DNA of 64,000 nt from Streptomyces mobaraensis (GCF_020099395.1 NZ_CP083590.1:186001-250000), one strand, 5' to 3'. Shown: positions 31,696-40,926, counted from the first letter of the stretch. The notes: generated by a model from the sequence alone, not told the origin. Program-made: numbers and translations.

Positions 31696-33291
31696 CTACC
31701 CGATCTCCACGACCCGCGCCCAAGCCGGCGGTGCGTCAGGGACGTGGCCGGGGTCGTCCTCGTCCCACGACGGGCCCGCGTCCGGCCGCCGGAACAGGCC
31801 GACCACCGTCCGGCACGGTGGCCGGACGTCCGGCCACGGCGTCTGACCGTCCGTCAGGACGACGATGGCGTCGGGGCGCCCCGGGGCTTCGAGCGCCCTC
31901 GCGAACCCGGCCCGCAGATCGGTCCCGCCACCGCCCACCAGCGGAATCCCCTCGGCGCGGCAGAGAAGGTGCACACCCTGCGCCGCCGCGTCACAGGACA
32001 CCACGGTGACCAGATCACGGCGGCAGCCGACGGCGCGGGAGATCGCGGCCACTTCCAGCAGCGCGCCGCCCAGTTCGGCGTCGCTGACGGAACCCGAGGT
32101 GTCGACGACCACCGTCACCCGGGGAGGCCGGCGCCGCAGGCTCGGCAGCACCGCGCCGGGGACCCCGGCCGAGCGGCGCGCCGGCCGGCCGTAGGAGTAG
32201 TCCTCGCCGGCGCCGGAACCGGTGGCGGCCGAGCGGACCGCCGCACCGAGCAACTCCCGCCACGGCTGCGGCGGGTGGAACACTTCCTCCGCCCAGCGGC
32301 GCCAGCCGCGCGGGGAGTCCCCCGGACGGGCGGTGATGCCCTGGGCCACCCGGAACCGGACCGCGTCCCGCTCCTGCTCGCTGAGCGCGTCCGCCCCTTC
32401 CGGTCCCAGCTCCCACTCCCGTTCCAGCCCGTCGGCGCCGCTGCCGCAGTCGAGCCAGGCCAGGTCGCGGTCGTAGCGTCCGAGGCCGAAGCGGCTCAGG
32501 TAGTCCTCCATGAGCTCGCCCTCGGGCAGCCCCAGAGCTGCGGGGACGACGGCGCCTTCCGGCCGGACCAGCCCGTCGCCGTACACGTCGTCGTTGATCT
32601 CGCAGTCCGCGGCGATGTTCATCCGCAACCGGTCGCCCCGGCCGGTCAGTCCGCGCTCCCGGGCGATCCGGTCGCCGCGCCCGTGGTGGTCGCGCAGCAG
32701 GTGGGACACCTCGTGCACCCAGACGCCGGCCAGTTCCCCGACCGGCGTGCCGGCGACGAACGCGGGCGAGACGTAGCACCGCCAGTACCGGTCGACGGCC
32801 ATCGTCGGCACCCGCCACGACGCGACGGGACGCAGCGCGAAGAGCGCCGTCGCCAGGTAGGGCCGCACGCGGGCGGCGTACAGCCGGGCGGCGAACAGCT
32901 TGTCGGCGTCCAAGGCCTCGCGCGCCCAAGGGCGCGCGTGCAGTGTCCCGGGGGCGTCCGGCGTCACCCGTGCTCCGTCCCGTACGGGCGCCGGGCGCCG
33001 CGCGTTACCCGTACCGGCAGCAGCACCGAGGCCGGCGCTTCCCGCCGTACCCTCCCGACACCGCGCGTTCCCGGGACCGGACGCGTCCGGCACCGCCCGG
33101 ACGGCGAAGGCGTCCGCACTCCCCCCTGCGCCGGAGGCTTTCGGCCCAACACCCGGACCGGAGGCGACCGACGGCGCCCGCGCCCCGTCCCGTACCGGCT
33201 CCGCGCGCCGCTCGTGCCCCGCACCGGAGACCTCCGGCGTCGTCGGTGACCCGGAGTCGTCCGGTGTCGTCCGCCTTCCCTTCCCGCTCAT
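31696..33291 (-). CDS. Putative metallopeptidase-VWA protein (DUF2201-like), MoxR partner
   Basis: About 531 residues. The first 120 or so are low-complexity, rich in Ala, Gly, Pro and Arg. The middle part contains WVHEVSHLLRDHH, an HExxH zinc-site pattern, and AADCEIND. The C-terminal third is a VWA-like domain with a MIDAS-type DTSGSVSD, GGGGTDLRAGF and VLTDGQTPW. This arrangement matches COG3864/DUF2201 proteins, which usually sit beside MoxR ATPases. Its ATG overlaps the MoxR stop (ATGA), so the two are translationally coupled. A larger open frame extends to 34371 but is only an antisense-like continuation inside the MoxR gene. Confidence 0.88.
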   Translation of the reverse strand: MSGKGRRTTPDDSGSPTTPEVSGAGHERRAEPVRDGARAPSVASGPGVGPKASGAGGSADAFAVRAVPDASGPGNARCREGTAGSAGLGAAAGTGNARRPAPVRDGARVTPDAPGTLHARPWAREALDADKLFAARLYAARVRPYLATALFALRPVASWRVPTMAVDRYWRCYVSPAFVAGTPVGELAGVWVHEVSHLLRDHHGRGDRIARERGLTGRGDRLRMNIAADCEINDDVYGDGLVRPEGAVVPAALGLPEGELMEDYLSRFGLGRYDRDLAWLDCGSGADGLEREWELGPEGADALSEQERDAVRFRVAQGITARPGDSPRGWRRWAEEVFHPPQPWRELLGAAVRSAATGSGAGEDYSYGRPARRSAGVPGAVLPSLRRRPPRVTVVVDTSGSVSDAELGGALLEVAAISRAVGCRRDLVTVVSCDAAAQGVHLLCRAEGIPLVGGGGTDLRAGFARALEAPGRPDAIVVLTDGQTPWPDVRPPCRTVVGLFRRPDAGPSWDEDDPGHVPDAPPAWARVVEIG

Positions 33292-34535
33292 CGGCCGCCC
33301 CGCGCGCCGGTCGCCGCGCGGTGGGCCGCCCGGTCGGCCCGTCGGGAGAGGTTCACCGCTCCGGCCAGTCCCTCGATGGCCGCCGGAACGTCCCAGTCCG
33401 CGCGGCGCAGGGCGGCGAGGGTGGTGGCGGGGACGACCACCAGGTCGGGGGCGCCGGTCTCGGCGGCCTGGGCCAGGAGGGTCCAGGCCGCGTCCCAGCG
33501 GGACCGCTCGGGCCGTTCGCGGACCGCCGCCACCACGGCGTCGAGCACGGCCTGCCGCCGGTCGCCCCGCTCGGGAAGGACGGCGCCGGCGGGGTCGGCG
33601 AGGAGGCTCTCGGGGTCCGGGAGGTCCATCCGGTCGAGGAAGGCCAGCAGTTCGAGCCCGGGCCCGTCGCCGACCGTGCCCCGGACCAGCGAGGACAGCA
33701 CGTCGCGGGAGGACCCGGCCGCCGTCGCGAAGGCGGTCAGCCGCAGCGCCGCCTCCCAGCTGCGGGGTGACGGCCAGGGGCCGCCCCGGCGGGTCTCGCC
33801 GGTGGGCAGCCGGTGGACGAGCGCGGGCCGTGCGGCGAGGAGCCCGCATACCGCCCGGCGGGCGAGGTCCACGGCCTCCGGCAGCCTGCCGGGGTCGAGC
33901 CGGGGCAGGACGGCCCGGGGCCAGGTTCCGCCGAGGCCCCGGACGACGGTCTCGGGATCGTGGGTCCACTGGAGGTGGACGAACCGGTTGGCGAGCGGCG
34001 CGCTCAGCTCCCAGCCGTCGGCGGCCGAGGCCCGCGGGTTGGCGGCGGCCACGATGCGGACGCCGGGCGGCAGCCGCAGGGCGCCGATCCGGCGTTCGAG
34101 GACGAGCCGGAGGAGGGCGGCCTGGACGGCCGGCGGGGCGGTGGAGAGTTCGTCCAGGAACAGCAGCCCGCGGCCCGCGCGGACCAGGCGTACCGCCCAG
34201 TCCGGCGGGGCCATCGGCACGCCCTGTTCTGCGGGGTCGTCCCCGATCACGGGCAGGCCGGAGAAGTCGGACGGTTCGTGGACGCTGGCGATGACGGTGG
34301 TGAGCGGGAGGTCGAGGGCCGCCGCGAGCTGGGTCAGGGCCGCGGTCTTGCCGATGCCCGGCTCGCCCCACAGCAGGACGGGGAGGTCGGCGGCGACGGT
34401 GAGGGTCAGGGCCTCCAGCTGGAGGTCGGGGCGCGGTTCGGTGGTCGTCTCGCGCAGCAGGGCGAGCAGGGCGCCGGCGACGTCGAGCCGGGAGGCGTCG
34501 GAGGGATCGGAGAGGACAGCGGTACGGCTGGGCAT
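33288..34535 (-). CDS. MoxR-family AAA+ ATPase
   Basis: About 415 residues with Walker A GEPGIGKT, Walker B LLFLDELS and a sensor-type region AAANPRASA. MoxR ATPases act as chaperones that remodel or activate protein partners, commonly a VWA protein from the same operon. I chose ATG at 34535, six bases after AGGTG; GTG at 34544 is the alternative. It overlaps the VWA gene by four bases and follows the unknown 471-residue gene by about 90 bp, and the three are probably one unit. Confidence 0.92.
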   Translation of the reverse strand: MPSRTAVLSDPSDASRLDVAGALLALLRETTTEPRPDLQLEALTLTVAADLPVLLWGEPGIGKTAALTQLAAALDLPLTTVIASVHEPSDFSGLPVIGDDPAEQGVPMAPPDWAVRLVRAGRGLLFLDELSTAPPAVQAALLRLVLERRIGALRLPPGVRIVAAANPRASAADGWELSAPLANRFVHLQWTHDPETVVRGLGGTWPRAVLPRLDPGRLPEAVDLARRAVCGLLAARPALVHRLPTGETRRGGPWPSPRSWEAALRLTAFATAAGSSRDVLSSLVRGTVGDGPGLELLAFLDRMDLPDPESLLADPAGAVLPERGDRRQAVLDAVVAAVRERPERSRWDAAWTLLAQAAETGAPDLVVVPATTLAALRRADWDVPAAIEGLAGAVNLSRRADRAAHRAATGARGGR

Positions 34536-34625
34536 GTGGTTCACCTGGGGGTGCGGGGCCGGGAGGGCCGATGGGTGAAGGAGGCGATGCCTGAGGTCAG
34601 TCGGGTGAAAAGGCGGTGCCTGAGG

Positions 34626-36041
34626 TCAGTTGAGGGTCGCGTGCCGCGGGCGGGCGCGGCGGTCGCGGGGCCGGGCGTACGCGCCGACGCGGACGGGCGC
34701 GGGCCCGGCGCCCGTCAGGCCCGCCCGGTACATCCCGTGCGCGATCCGCCGGCGCGCGGCCGTCTCCAGGGCGTCGCGCAGGGGTCCGTCGCGCAGCGCC
34801 GCGCCGGCCCCCAGCAGTCCTTCGACGACGGCCAGCGCGCCCGCGGTGTCCCCGTGGTCGAGGCGTTCGCGGACGCCGGTGAGGCAGTCGGGCCGGCGGT
34901 GCGCCTCGTCGACGGCCTGGAGGCAGGGCAGCGGGGTGCCGGTGAGGGCGGCGAGCAGTTCCTCCCGCCGGAGGGTGTCCGGATCGTGGTCGAGCGGGAC
35001 GAGCACCCCGTCGACGAGGCCGATGCGGTGTGTCGTCGGCCCGCCTCCCCCGTCGTCGCGGCACTCGACGAGGTGGAACCGGCCGGCCGCTTCCGGCTCC
35101 CGGGGCGGGGCGTCGGGGACCCGGCCCGGTACCAGGGCGGCGGCGACCAGCGGGTGCAGCCGGCCGGCCTCGACGGCCCCGGCGCGGAGCAGTTCGAGGT
35201 CGGGCGGCACCCAGGTCGCCGCGTCGGGCAGCACGGGCAGCGCGGTGATGTCGGCGCGGGCCGGCGCGGGGGTGATCCGCGCCGAGGGCGGCCCGTCGCC
35301 GTCCGCGACGACGTCGAGGAGCAGCCGGCGCCGGGCCCCGCACCGGACGAGGACGGTCCCGGCGGACCGGCCCTCGGCGCGGAGCAGGAGCGCCGCCTCC
35401 TCGGCCCACCGGCCGACGGCGGGACGCGGCCCGTGCGGCGGGCCGCCTGACGCGTCCGGTACGGGGTGGGGGCCAGCGGAGGGCAGCCCGGCGCCGGACC
35501 GGATCCCCAACTCACCGGATCTGCGGGCGTCCCACAGGTGCCGGTGCAGGTCGAGGCGGAACCGCCGGTTCGGGCGCGGGTGGGGGTGGGAGCGCGGACC
35601 GGAAGGCCCACCGGGCTCGGGACGGGTGCCGTCCCACAGCGCGAGGCTGACGCGCTGGCCGGCGTCCGCCCAGGCGGGCGCGGTCCGGGCCACCAGGTGC
35701 ACGGCACGGCCGGCCGGGGTGGTGTGGCGGGCCAGTGTGAGGGTGAGGCCGGGGCGCAGCAGCCCGTCGGGGGCGATCCTCGGCAGGTGCCAGCGCAGCA
35801 GGTCGGGTGCCAGGTGGCGGAGGTCGGTCCGGATCCGGGCGGCGAGTTCCCGGCCGTGGGTGCGGGCCGTGGCCCGGAGGTCCAGGTCCACGTCGAACCC
35901 GGCGGCGGCGCACGCCCCCGCCCAGTCCCCCGCGCGGCGGCGGGCGGTGGCGGTCTCGATCATGGTGGGCGGCACGGCGAACTCGCGCACGCGCGGCCAG
36001 AAGGAGAGGTGGGAATCCCCGTTCGCGAGATGAGTGCCCAT
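34626..36041 (-). CDS. Unknown 471-residue protein, first gene of the MoxR-VWA unit
   Basis: I do not recognise a family. The protein is rich in Arg, Pro and Ala, has no signal peptide or membrane segment, and shows no obvious catalytic motif. It starts MGTHLANGDSHLSFWPRVREF, and the C-terminal third (about residues 330-440) looks helical. Its position just before the MoxR ATPase, same direction, suggests that it is a third component of that system, such as a substrate or adaptor. That is an inference from gene order. Confidence 0.7.
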   Translation of the reverse strand: MGTHLANGDSHLSFWPRVREFAVPPTMIETATARRRAGDWAGACAAAGFDVDLDLRATARTHGRELAARIRTDLRHLAPDLLRWHLPRIAPDGLLRPGLTLTLARHTTPAGRAVHLVARTAPAWADAGQRVSLALWDGTRPEPGGPSGPRSHPHPRPNRRFRLDLHRHLWDARRSGELGIRSGAGLPSAGPHPVPDASGGPPHGPRPAVGRWAEEAALLLRAEGRSAGTVLVRCGARRRLLLDVVADGDGPPSARITPAPARADITALPVLPDAATWVPPDLELLRAGAVEAGRLHPLVAAALVPGRVPDAPPREPEAAGRFHLVECRDDGGGGPTTHRIGLVDGVLVPLDHDPDTLRREELLAALTGTPLPCLQAVDEAHRRPDCLTGVRERLDHGDTAGALAVVEGLLGAGAALRDGPLRDALETAARRRIAHGMYRAGLTGAGPAPVRVGAYARPRDRRARPRHATLN

Positions 36042-36234
36042 CAGCGCTCACCTTGCGCGGACGGGACCCCCGATCTGTGTGAGGAGTAAGTCGTCATCAC
36101 GATGATCGTATGGCCCGTCGGGCGGCGGCCGCCAGGGAATTACACGCCGCCTCGGGGAACGGCCGGTCCGCTCCCGTGCGGGACGGACCGGCCGCGGGGC
36201 GCGTCCGGTGCGGTGCGCGCTTGCCGGGTGTCGC

Positions 36235-36843
36235 TCAGGTGCGCACCATGAGCCACGCGCCGACGCCGTTGCAACCGGTCGACGAGAAGGTTGTGTTGCG
36301 GTACCCCGGCGGGATGGGGGAGCCGGAGCAGGCCCACATGCGGTTGCGGATCTGCTGCTGGTACCAGGAGCCGATGCCGTTGCAGCCGGTGCGGTTGTAG
36401 TTCGTGGTGACGTAGCCGGCCGGGATCGGGGAACCGGCGCAGGTCCAGCGACCGTCCTGGGCGAGCTGGTGGTACCAGGCGCCGATGCCGGTGCAGCCGT
36501 TGCGGTCGTAGTTGGTGATGACGTAGCCGGACACGATCGGCGAGCCGGAGCACGTCCAGATCCCGTCCTTGACGGGCTGCTGGTACCAGGATCCCGCGCC
36601 CTGGCAGCCGTTGCGGTCGTAGCCGGTGATGACCCAGCCGTCCGGGACCGGAGCCCCCGAGCAGGACCACTTGCCGTCCCGGGCGGCGGCCTCGCCCGCC
36701 GTCACGCCGGTGAGGCCGGCCACGAGCAGCGCGACCGCAGCCACGGCGGCGGCGATCCTGCCGCCCAGGGTCGTCCGGTCGGTTCCCGGCGTTCTGGAAG
36801 CGAGTCGCCGCAGGCTCCACCATGGCCGGAATTGCCTGTCCAT
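36235..36843 (-). CDS. Secreted protein with four tandem 37-residue cysteine repeats
   Basis: A 202-residue protein with an N-terminal export signal (VAAVALLVAGLTGVTAGEAAA). The mature part consists of four repeats of about 37 residues, each following the pattern W(S/T/A)C(S/A)GxPxPxGY...GCxGxGxW, with two Cys per repeat. The pattern strongly suggests one disulfide per repeat and an extracellular role such as surface or carbohydrate binding, but I recognise no named family with certainty. It is a single gene with ATG at 36843. Confidence 0.85.
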   Translation of the reverse strand: MDRQFRPWWSLRRLASRTPGTDRTTLGGRIAAAVAAVALLVAGLTGVTAGEAAARDGKWSCSGAPVPDGWVITGYDRNGCQGAGSWYQQPVKDGIWTCSGSPIVSGYVITNYDRNGCTGIGAWYHQLAQDGRWTCAGSPIPAGYVTTNYNRTGCNGIGSWYQQQIRNRMWACSGSPIPPGYRNTTFSSTGCNGVGAWLMVRT

Positions 36844-36998
36844 TTCCCACCGATCCCCTCGTCATGCCCATATCAGGGCTGTCGTCGGCGGTAAGGACAT
36901 CGGAGCGGGACGGGAATGTCATCAGGCCCGACGGGGATGTGAGAAGTGCATCACCGCCATCGAACACATGCGCGAGCGAGAGTGCGCGTGGTATCCGG

Positions 36999-37595
36999 TC
37001 AACGGCTCGCGGGGACCCGGCGGAGGGCGGCGAGGAAGGCGTCCGGCGACTGCGCGCCGCTCACCGAGCTCCCGTCCTCGAAGAGGAACAACGGCACGGC
37101 GCGCACGCCGAGTTCGGCGGTGGCGCGGAAGTCAGCGGCCACCCCGGTGTCCGCGTCCGCGTCGACGCCGCTCCGCGCGGCGACGTCCCGCAGGACGGCC
37201 GGGTCGGCGACGTTGCGGCCCTCGGTGAAGTAGGCGTCGAACAGCAGGGCCACGGCCCGCTCCCCCGCACCCTGGGCGGCCGCCCGCGCGATGAGGTCGT
37301 GCGCCGGACGGGTGTTGACGAAGACCGCGCGGTCGAAGCGGACGTCCAGACCGCTGCGGGCCGCCACCGCCGTGAACTCGGCGGTCCGCTCCTCGGCCGC
37401 CGGCCCGAAGACCCGGCGGTGGACCTCCCGCAGGGGCTCACCGTCCGTCGGGGCGTCCGGGGCCACCTGGAACGGCAGGAACCCGGTCTCCACGGCCCCG
37501 CCTTCGGCCCGGAACCGCTCCACGGCCCGCAGGTAGTGGGTGAACCCCAGGAACGACCAGGCGCAGGCGACGTCCAGCACGATACGGACCTTCAT
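36999..37595 (-). CDS. DsbA/FrnE-like thioredoxin-fold protein with CAWS site
   Basis: A 198-residue protein of the DSBA-like oxidoreductase/FrnE group (MKVRIVLDVACAWSFLG start, helical insert, AVPLFLFEDG with the cis-Pro loop near the end). FrnE members usually have CPWC at the active site; here it reads CAWS, with a single Cys. That makes a classical dithiol reaction unlikely and suggests a glutathione-S-transferase-like or isomerase role (the fold is shared with 2-hydroxychromene-2-carboxylate isomerase). It is a single gene, downstream of the MFS gene but behind a terminator. Confidence 0.85.
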   Translation of the reverse strand: MKVRIVLDVACAWSFLGFTHYLRAVERFRAEGGAVETGFLPFQVAPDAPTDGEPLREVHRRVFGPAAEERTAEFTAVAARSGLDVRFDRAVFVNTRPAHDLIARAAAQGAGERAVALLFDAYFTEGRNVADPAVLRDVAARSGVDADADTGVAADFRATAELGVRAVPLFLFEDGSSVSGAQSPDAFLAALRRVPASR

Positions 37596-37788
37596 GACGG
37601 TGAACTCCCTTGAAGCGGGTGGCGGACGCTGTCCCGGTACGTCCCGACGCTACGGCGGCGGCGACCGGGGCCGCATCTGTCGGATGACGGGGTTCGTCCG
37701 CCCTGGTCACGGCGCCCTGGTCACGGCGTCTCGGGTCACGACGCCCTGGCGCCGGGGGCGTGGTGGCGACCGGCGGGCCGACGGCGAC

Positions 37789-37830
37789 CGCCGCACCGCC
37801 CGCGAGCCGTGGCTCGTGGGCGGTGCGGCG
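37789..37830 (-). terminator. Strong hairpin after the MFS gene
   Basis: CGCCGCACCGCCC (37789-37801) pairs with GGGCGGTGCGGCG (37818-37830), and CGAGCC/GGCTCG extends the stem inward. It lies about 20 bp past the MFS stop on the leftward strand. Confidence 0.75.
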
Positions 37831-37851
37831 TCGGCACTGCGGGGGGGGGCG

Positions 37852-39303
37852 TCAGCGGGTGGGCACGGAGGCCGGCGTACGTCGCGTGTCGGCGGGGGCC
37901 GTGGCGGCGGTCCGGGCGGCGCCGCGGACGCCCACCGCGCTGAGGAGCGCCGCGACGGCGAGGGCTCCCCCGGCCCAGAGCAGCGCGGCGCGCAGTCCGG
38001 GGACGAGCTGCCCGGCGGTGCCGTCGCCGACGAGCAGGCCCATCACGGCCACGCCGAGCAGTCCGCCGATCTGGCGGGAGGCGTTGAGCACACCGGAGGC
38101 GATGCCCGCGTGGGCCGGGTCGGCCGCGCCGAGCATCGCGTTGGTCATGGCCGGTACGGCCAGGCCGAGGCCGATGCCGGCGACGAGGAACTGGGCGACG
38201 ACGGCGGCGTAGGAGTGCGCGCCGACGGCGGGGGCGGCGGTCAGGTAACCGAGGGCGGCGAGGGCGCTGCCCAGGACCAGCACCACCCGGGCGCCGAGGC
38301 GCCGGACCAGCGGGCCGGAGGCCAGGTTGGCGGCCATGATGGCGGCGGTCATGGGCAGGAAGGCCAGACCGGCGACACTGGGCGAGTATCCCCACGCCTC
38401 CTGGAAGAAGATGCTGAAGACGAAGATGAGGCCGTAGAAGGCGAAGTTGAGCAGGGCGCCGATGAGCGTGGTGGCGGTGAACGTCCGGTTCCCGAACAGC
38501 CGCGGCGGCAGCATCGGGTCGGTGCCGCGCCGCTCCACCGTGACGAAGCCGGCCAGCGCGACGGCGAAGACGGCGGCGCAGCCGAGCACGGCCGCCGAGG
38601 ACCAGCCACGGGAGTTGGCCTCCACCGTGGCGGCGGTGAGGGCGCCCAGGCTGACGACGGCGAGCAGCTGTCCGGGCAGGTCGAGGGAGCGCCCGGCCGT
38701 GATGCGGGCGGTGGGGGCGGGGCGGGCGTCGGCCCGGGCGAGGAGGATGCCGACGGCGGCGAGGGGCACGTTGACGTAGAAGACGGACCGCCAGCCGAGC
38801 GCGTCCACCAGCAGGCCGCCGATCACCGGGCCGAGCGCGAGGGCGAGGCCGCCGGCGGCGGCCCACAGGCTGATGGCGCGGGCGCGCCGGGCGGGGTCGG
38901 GGAAGCCGGCGTTCACGAGCGACAGGGAGGACGGCACGATCATCGCGGCGCCCACGCCCTGCGCGATCCTGGCCGCGATCAGCACCCCGAGCGAGGGGGC
39001 GGCGCCGCAGGCCAGCGAGGCGGCGGCGAAGAGGCCGAAGCCGCCGACGAAGATCCGGCCGGGGTGGAAGCGGTCGCCCATGGCGCCGGCGGTGAGGAGG
39101 AAGGCGGCGAAGGTGAGGGTGTAGCCGTTGATCACCCATTCGAGGCCGGAGATGCTGCCGCCGAAGTCGCCGGCGAGCGCCTTCGTGGCCACGTTGACGA
39201 TGCTGACGTCGAGGATGACGACGACGAAGCCCAGGCAGGCGGCGAGGAGGGTGAGGGCGGGACGGTCCGGTCGGGGTCCGGACGGGGGCTGGGTGGGTGC
39301 CAT
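37852..39303 (-). CDS. MFS drug-resistance exporter (DHA2, 14-TM type)
   Basis: A 483-residue membrane transporter. The N-terminus shows the DHA2 pattern FVVVILDVSIVNVA, GYTLTFAAFLLTAGAMGDRF and ISLWAAAGGLALALGPVIGGLL (motif C, antiporter). It probably exports hydrophobic compounds by proton antiport. It is divergent from an ArsR-family regulator across about 165 bp that hold inverted repeats, so repression by that regulator is likely. Confidence 0.92.
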   Translation of the reverse strand: MAPTQPPSGPRPDRPALTLLAACLGFVVVILDVSIVNVATKALAGDFGGSISGLEWVINGYTLTFAAFLLTAGAMGDRFHPGRIFVGGFGLFAAASLACGAAPSLGVLIAARIAQGVGAAMIVPSSLSLVNAGFPDPARRARAISLWAAAGGLALALGPVIGGLLVDALGWRSVFYVNVPLAAVGILLARADARPAPTARITAGRSLDLPGQLLAVVSLGALTAATVEANSRGWSSAAVLGCAAVFAVALAGFVTVERRGTDPMLPPRLFGNRTFTATTLIGALLNFAFYGLIFVFSIFFQEAWGYSPSVAGLAFLPMTAAIMAANLASGPLVRRLGARVVLVLGSALAALGYLTAAPAVGAHSYAAVVAQFLVAGIGLGLAVPAMTNAMLGAADPAHAGIASGVLNASRQIGGLLGVAVMGLLVGDGTAGQLVPGLRAALLWAGGALAVAALLSAVGVRGAARTAATAPADTRRTPASVPTR

Positions 39304-39370
39304 GGTCCTTCTCCTTGCCTCGGCACAGCGGTGGAGCGGGAGGGGGTCGCGGAATGCGGCACCCCGGCTA

Positions 39371-39424
39371 GAGTGTTCGTCGAGAGGCGAACAATCAGGA
39401 GTGTACGCACGTCATCGAACACTC
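39371..39424. promoter_or_regulatory. Inverted repeats between the MFS exporter and ArsR regulator
   Basis: TGTTCG (39374-39379) and CGAACA (39388-39393) form an inverted repeat with an 8-base spacer. An outer pair, GAGTGTTCG (39371-39379) and CGAACACTC (39416-39424), shares the left arm. The sites lie between the two divergent starts and are a natural operator for the ArsR protein. Confidence 0.6.
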
Positions 39425-39467
39425 CGCAATCCGCCGCTGCGTACGCACGGCAGAAGGAGAACGGAAC

Positions 39468-39863
39468 ATGTCGGCACAGACGCGGTCACGGGCAGGCGAG
39501 TCGGGGCGGGAGCAGGAGCCGGCCGGGGCACGGGCGGCGCACCACCGCCCGGCGCCCGTCCACACCGACCCGGCGGAGGTCTCGCTGGAGGCGGCGCTCC
39601 TCGCGCTCGCCGACCCCGTACGGCGCACCCTGGTACGGGAGTTGGCGTCGGCCGGAGACTGGGTACGGCCCTGCGGCAGCTTCGACGTACCGGTGACGAA
39701 GGCGACGCTGAGCCGGCACTTCACCGTGCTGCGCGAGGCGGGGCTGCTGGAGCAGCGGGACGCCGGACCGAAGCGGCTCAACCGGCTGCGCCGCCCGGAG
39801 TTCGACGCCCGCTTCCCCGGGCTGCTCGCCCTGGTCCTGCGCGAGGACGATGGGGAGCGGTAG
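39468..39863 (+). CDS. ArsR-family helix-turn-helix regulator
   Basis: A 131-residue winged-helix protein: ALADPVRRTLVRELAS followed by the recognition helix TKATLSRHFTVLREAGLLEQ. The N-terminal 35 residues are low complexity. No cysteine pair of the metal-sensing ArsR type is seen, so it probably responds to an organic ligand. ATG at 39468 follows GAAGGAGAACGGAAC. It is divergent from the MFS exporter and is the likely repressor of it. Confidence 0.9.
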   Translation: MSAQTRSRAGESGREQEPAGARAAHHRPAPVHTDPAEVSLEAALLALADPVRRTLVRELASAGDWVRPCGSFDVPVTKATLSRHFTVLREAGLLEQRDAGPKRLNRLRRPEFDARFPGLLALVLREDDGER

Positions 39864-39870
39864 CGCGCCG

Positions 39871-40827
39871 CTACGCGTTACGGCCGCCGGGAGTCCGTAC
39901 GCCGGCCGCGGGCAGCGCCTGCCGCAGCCGGCCGGCCGCCTCGCGCAGCGCGACGGGGGGCCGGCCGTCCCCGCGCAGCAGGGCCGCCGTAGTGGTGCGG
40001 AGGGTGCCCAGCGTTCGCGCCGAGCCGATCGCGGGGACGCCGGGCACGAGGTCGTCGGCGAGCCGTTCCGCCTCGCGCCACGCGCCGGCCCGCGCGAGGG
40101 ACGCCAGCAGGTGCGCGGTGAACAGCCGCCGGTAGGACGGGCCGGGGGCGGTGGAGGCCCGGTGCAGCAAGGGGAGCGCCTCGTCCCAGCGGCCCAGCCG
40201 GGCCATGACCCAGCCGCGGTGGCCCAGCACCTCGTCGTGGTCGATCCACCAGGCCCACGGCGGGTCGTTCGCGGAGGCGCCGTCCAGGAAGCGGCTCTCC
40301 GCGCGGGAGACGAGCCGTACCGCCTCGCGTTCCCCGCCCAGCGCCGCGACCGCGTGGGCCCGGCGGATCAGGACGAGGCTGTCGACCAGGGCGGGCAACC
40401 GCCGCGCGCCGGGCACCCGGGCGGCGTCCTCCAGGGCGGCGCGCGGCCGTCCCAGGTGGCTCATCAGCATGCTGTCGTTCAGCAGCACCAGCCGTTCCGT
40501 CCACCGGTCGCCGGAGAGGCGCGCCAGGGCCAGCGCCCGGTGGTTGGCCCACCGGGCGGGCCCGTGGCGTCCGGCGTCGAAGAGGATCCAGCCCATCACC
40601 TCGTACAGCTCGGCCAGCGCCGCGAGCCGGTCCCCGTCCCACCGGTACGCGCCGCCCGTGGCGAAGGGGTCGGGGAAGCGCCGCGCCGCCGCGCGCAGGG
40701 CGGGCAGCGCGGCCGTGGCGCCCCGCGCCGCGTCGGTCGCGACCAGGCGGCCGGCGGCGGACCGGGCCGCCGCGGCGAGGTCGTGCGGCGCGGTCGCGTC
40801 GGACCGGCCGGCGGAGGTGCGGCGCAT
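39871..40827 (-). CDS. TPR-like helical protein, unknown function
   Basis: A 318-residue Ala/Arg/Leu-rich protein made of helical hairpins that resemble tetratricopeptide repeats (for example HRALALARLSGDRWTERLVL and GRWDEALPLLHRAS). No DNA-binding domain or enzyme motif is present. Proteins of this type occur in Streptomyces as stand-alone relatives of the C-terminal half of some regulators. It is convergent with the ArsR gene, with the stops only a few bases apart. Confidence 0.7.
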   Translation of the reverse strand: MRRTSAGRSDATAPHDLAAAARSAAGRLVATDAARGATAALPALRAAARRFPDPFATGGAYRWDGDRLAALAELYEVMGWILFDAGRHGPARWANHRALALARLSGDRWTERLVLLNDSMLMSHLGRPRAALEDAARVPGARRLPALVDSLVLIRRAHAVAALGGEREAVRLVSRAESRFLDGASANDPPWAWWIDHDEVLGHRGWVMARLGRWDEALPLLHRASTAPGPSYRRLFTAHLLASLARAGAWREAERLADDLVPGVPAIGSARTLGTLRTTTAALLRGDGRPPVALREAAGRLRQALPAAGVRTPGGRNA

Positions 40828-40926
40828 CGGTTGATCGTAACGGGCCGGACGCCGCCGGGACTTACCGGCCGGTGCGCCGGCGGCCCTCAGGGGGCAGGGC
40901 GCTGCCGGAACCCAACGGCCAGGGCG

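Noticed and set aside
33292..34371. Extension of the VWA protein into the MoxR gene
   Set aside because: The extended frame is Arg/Pro-rich noise, and the ATGA overlap with the MoxR stop gives a clear start.
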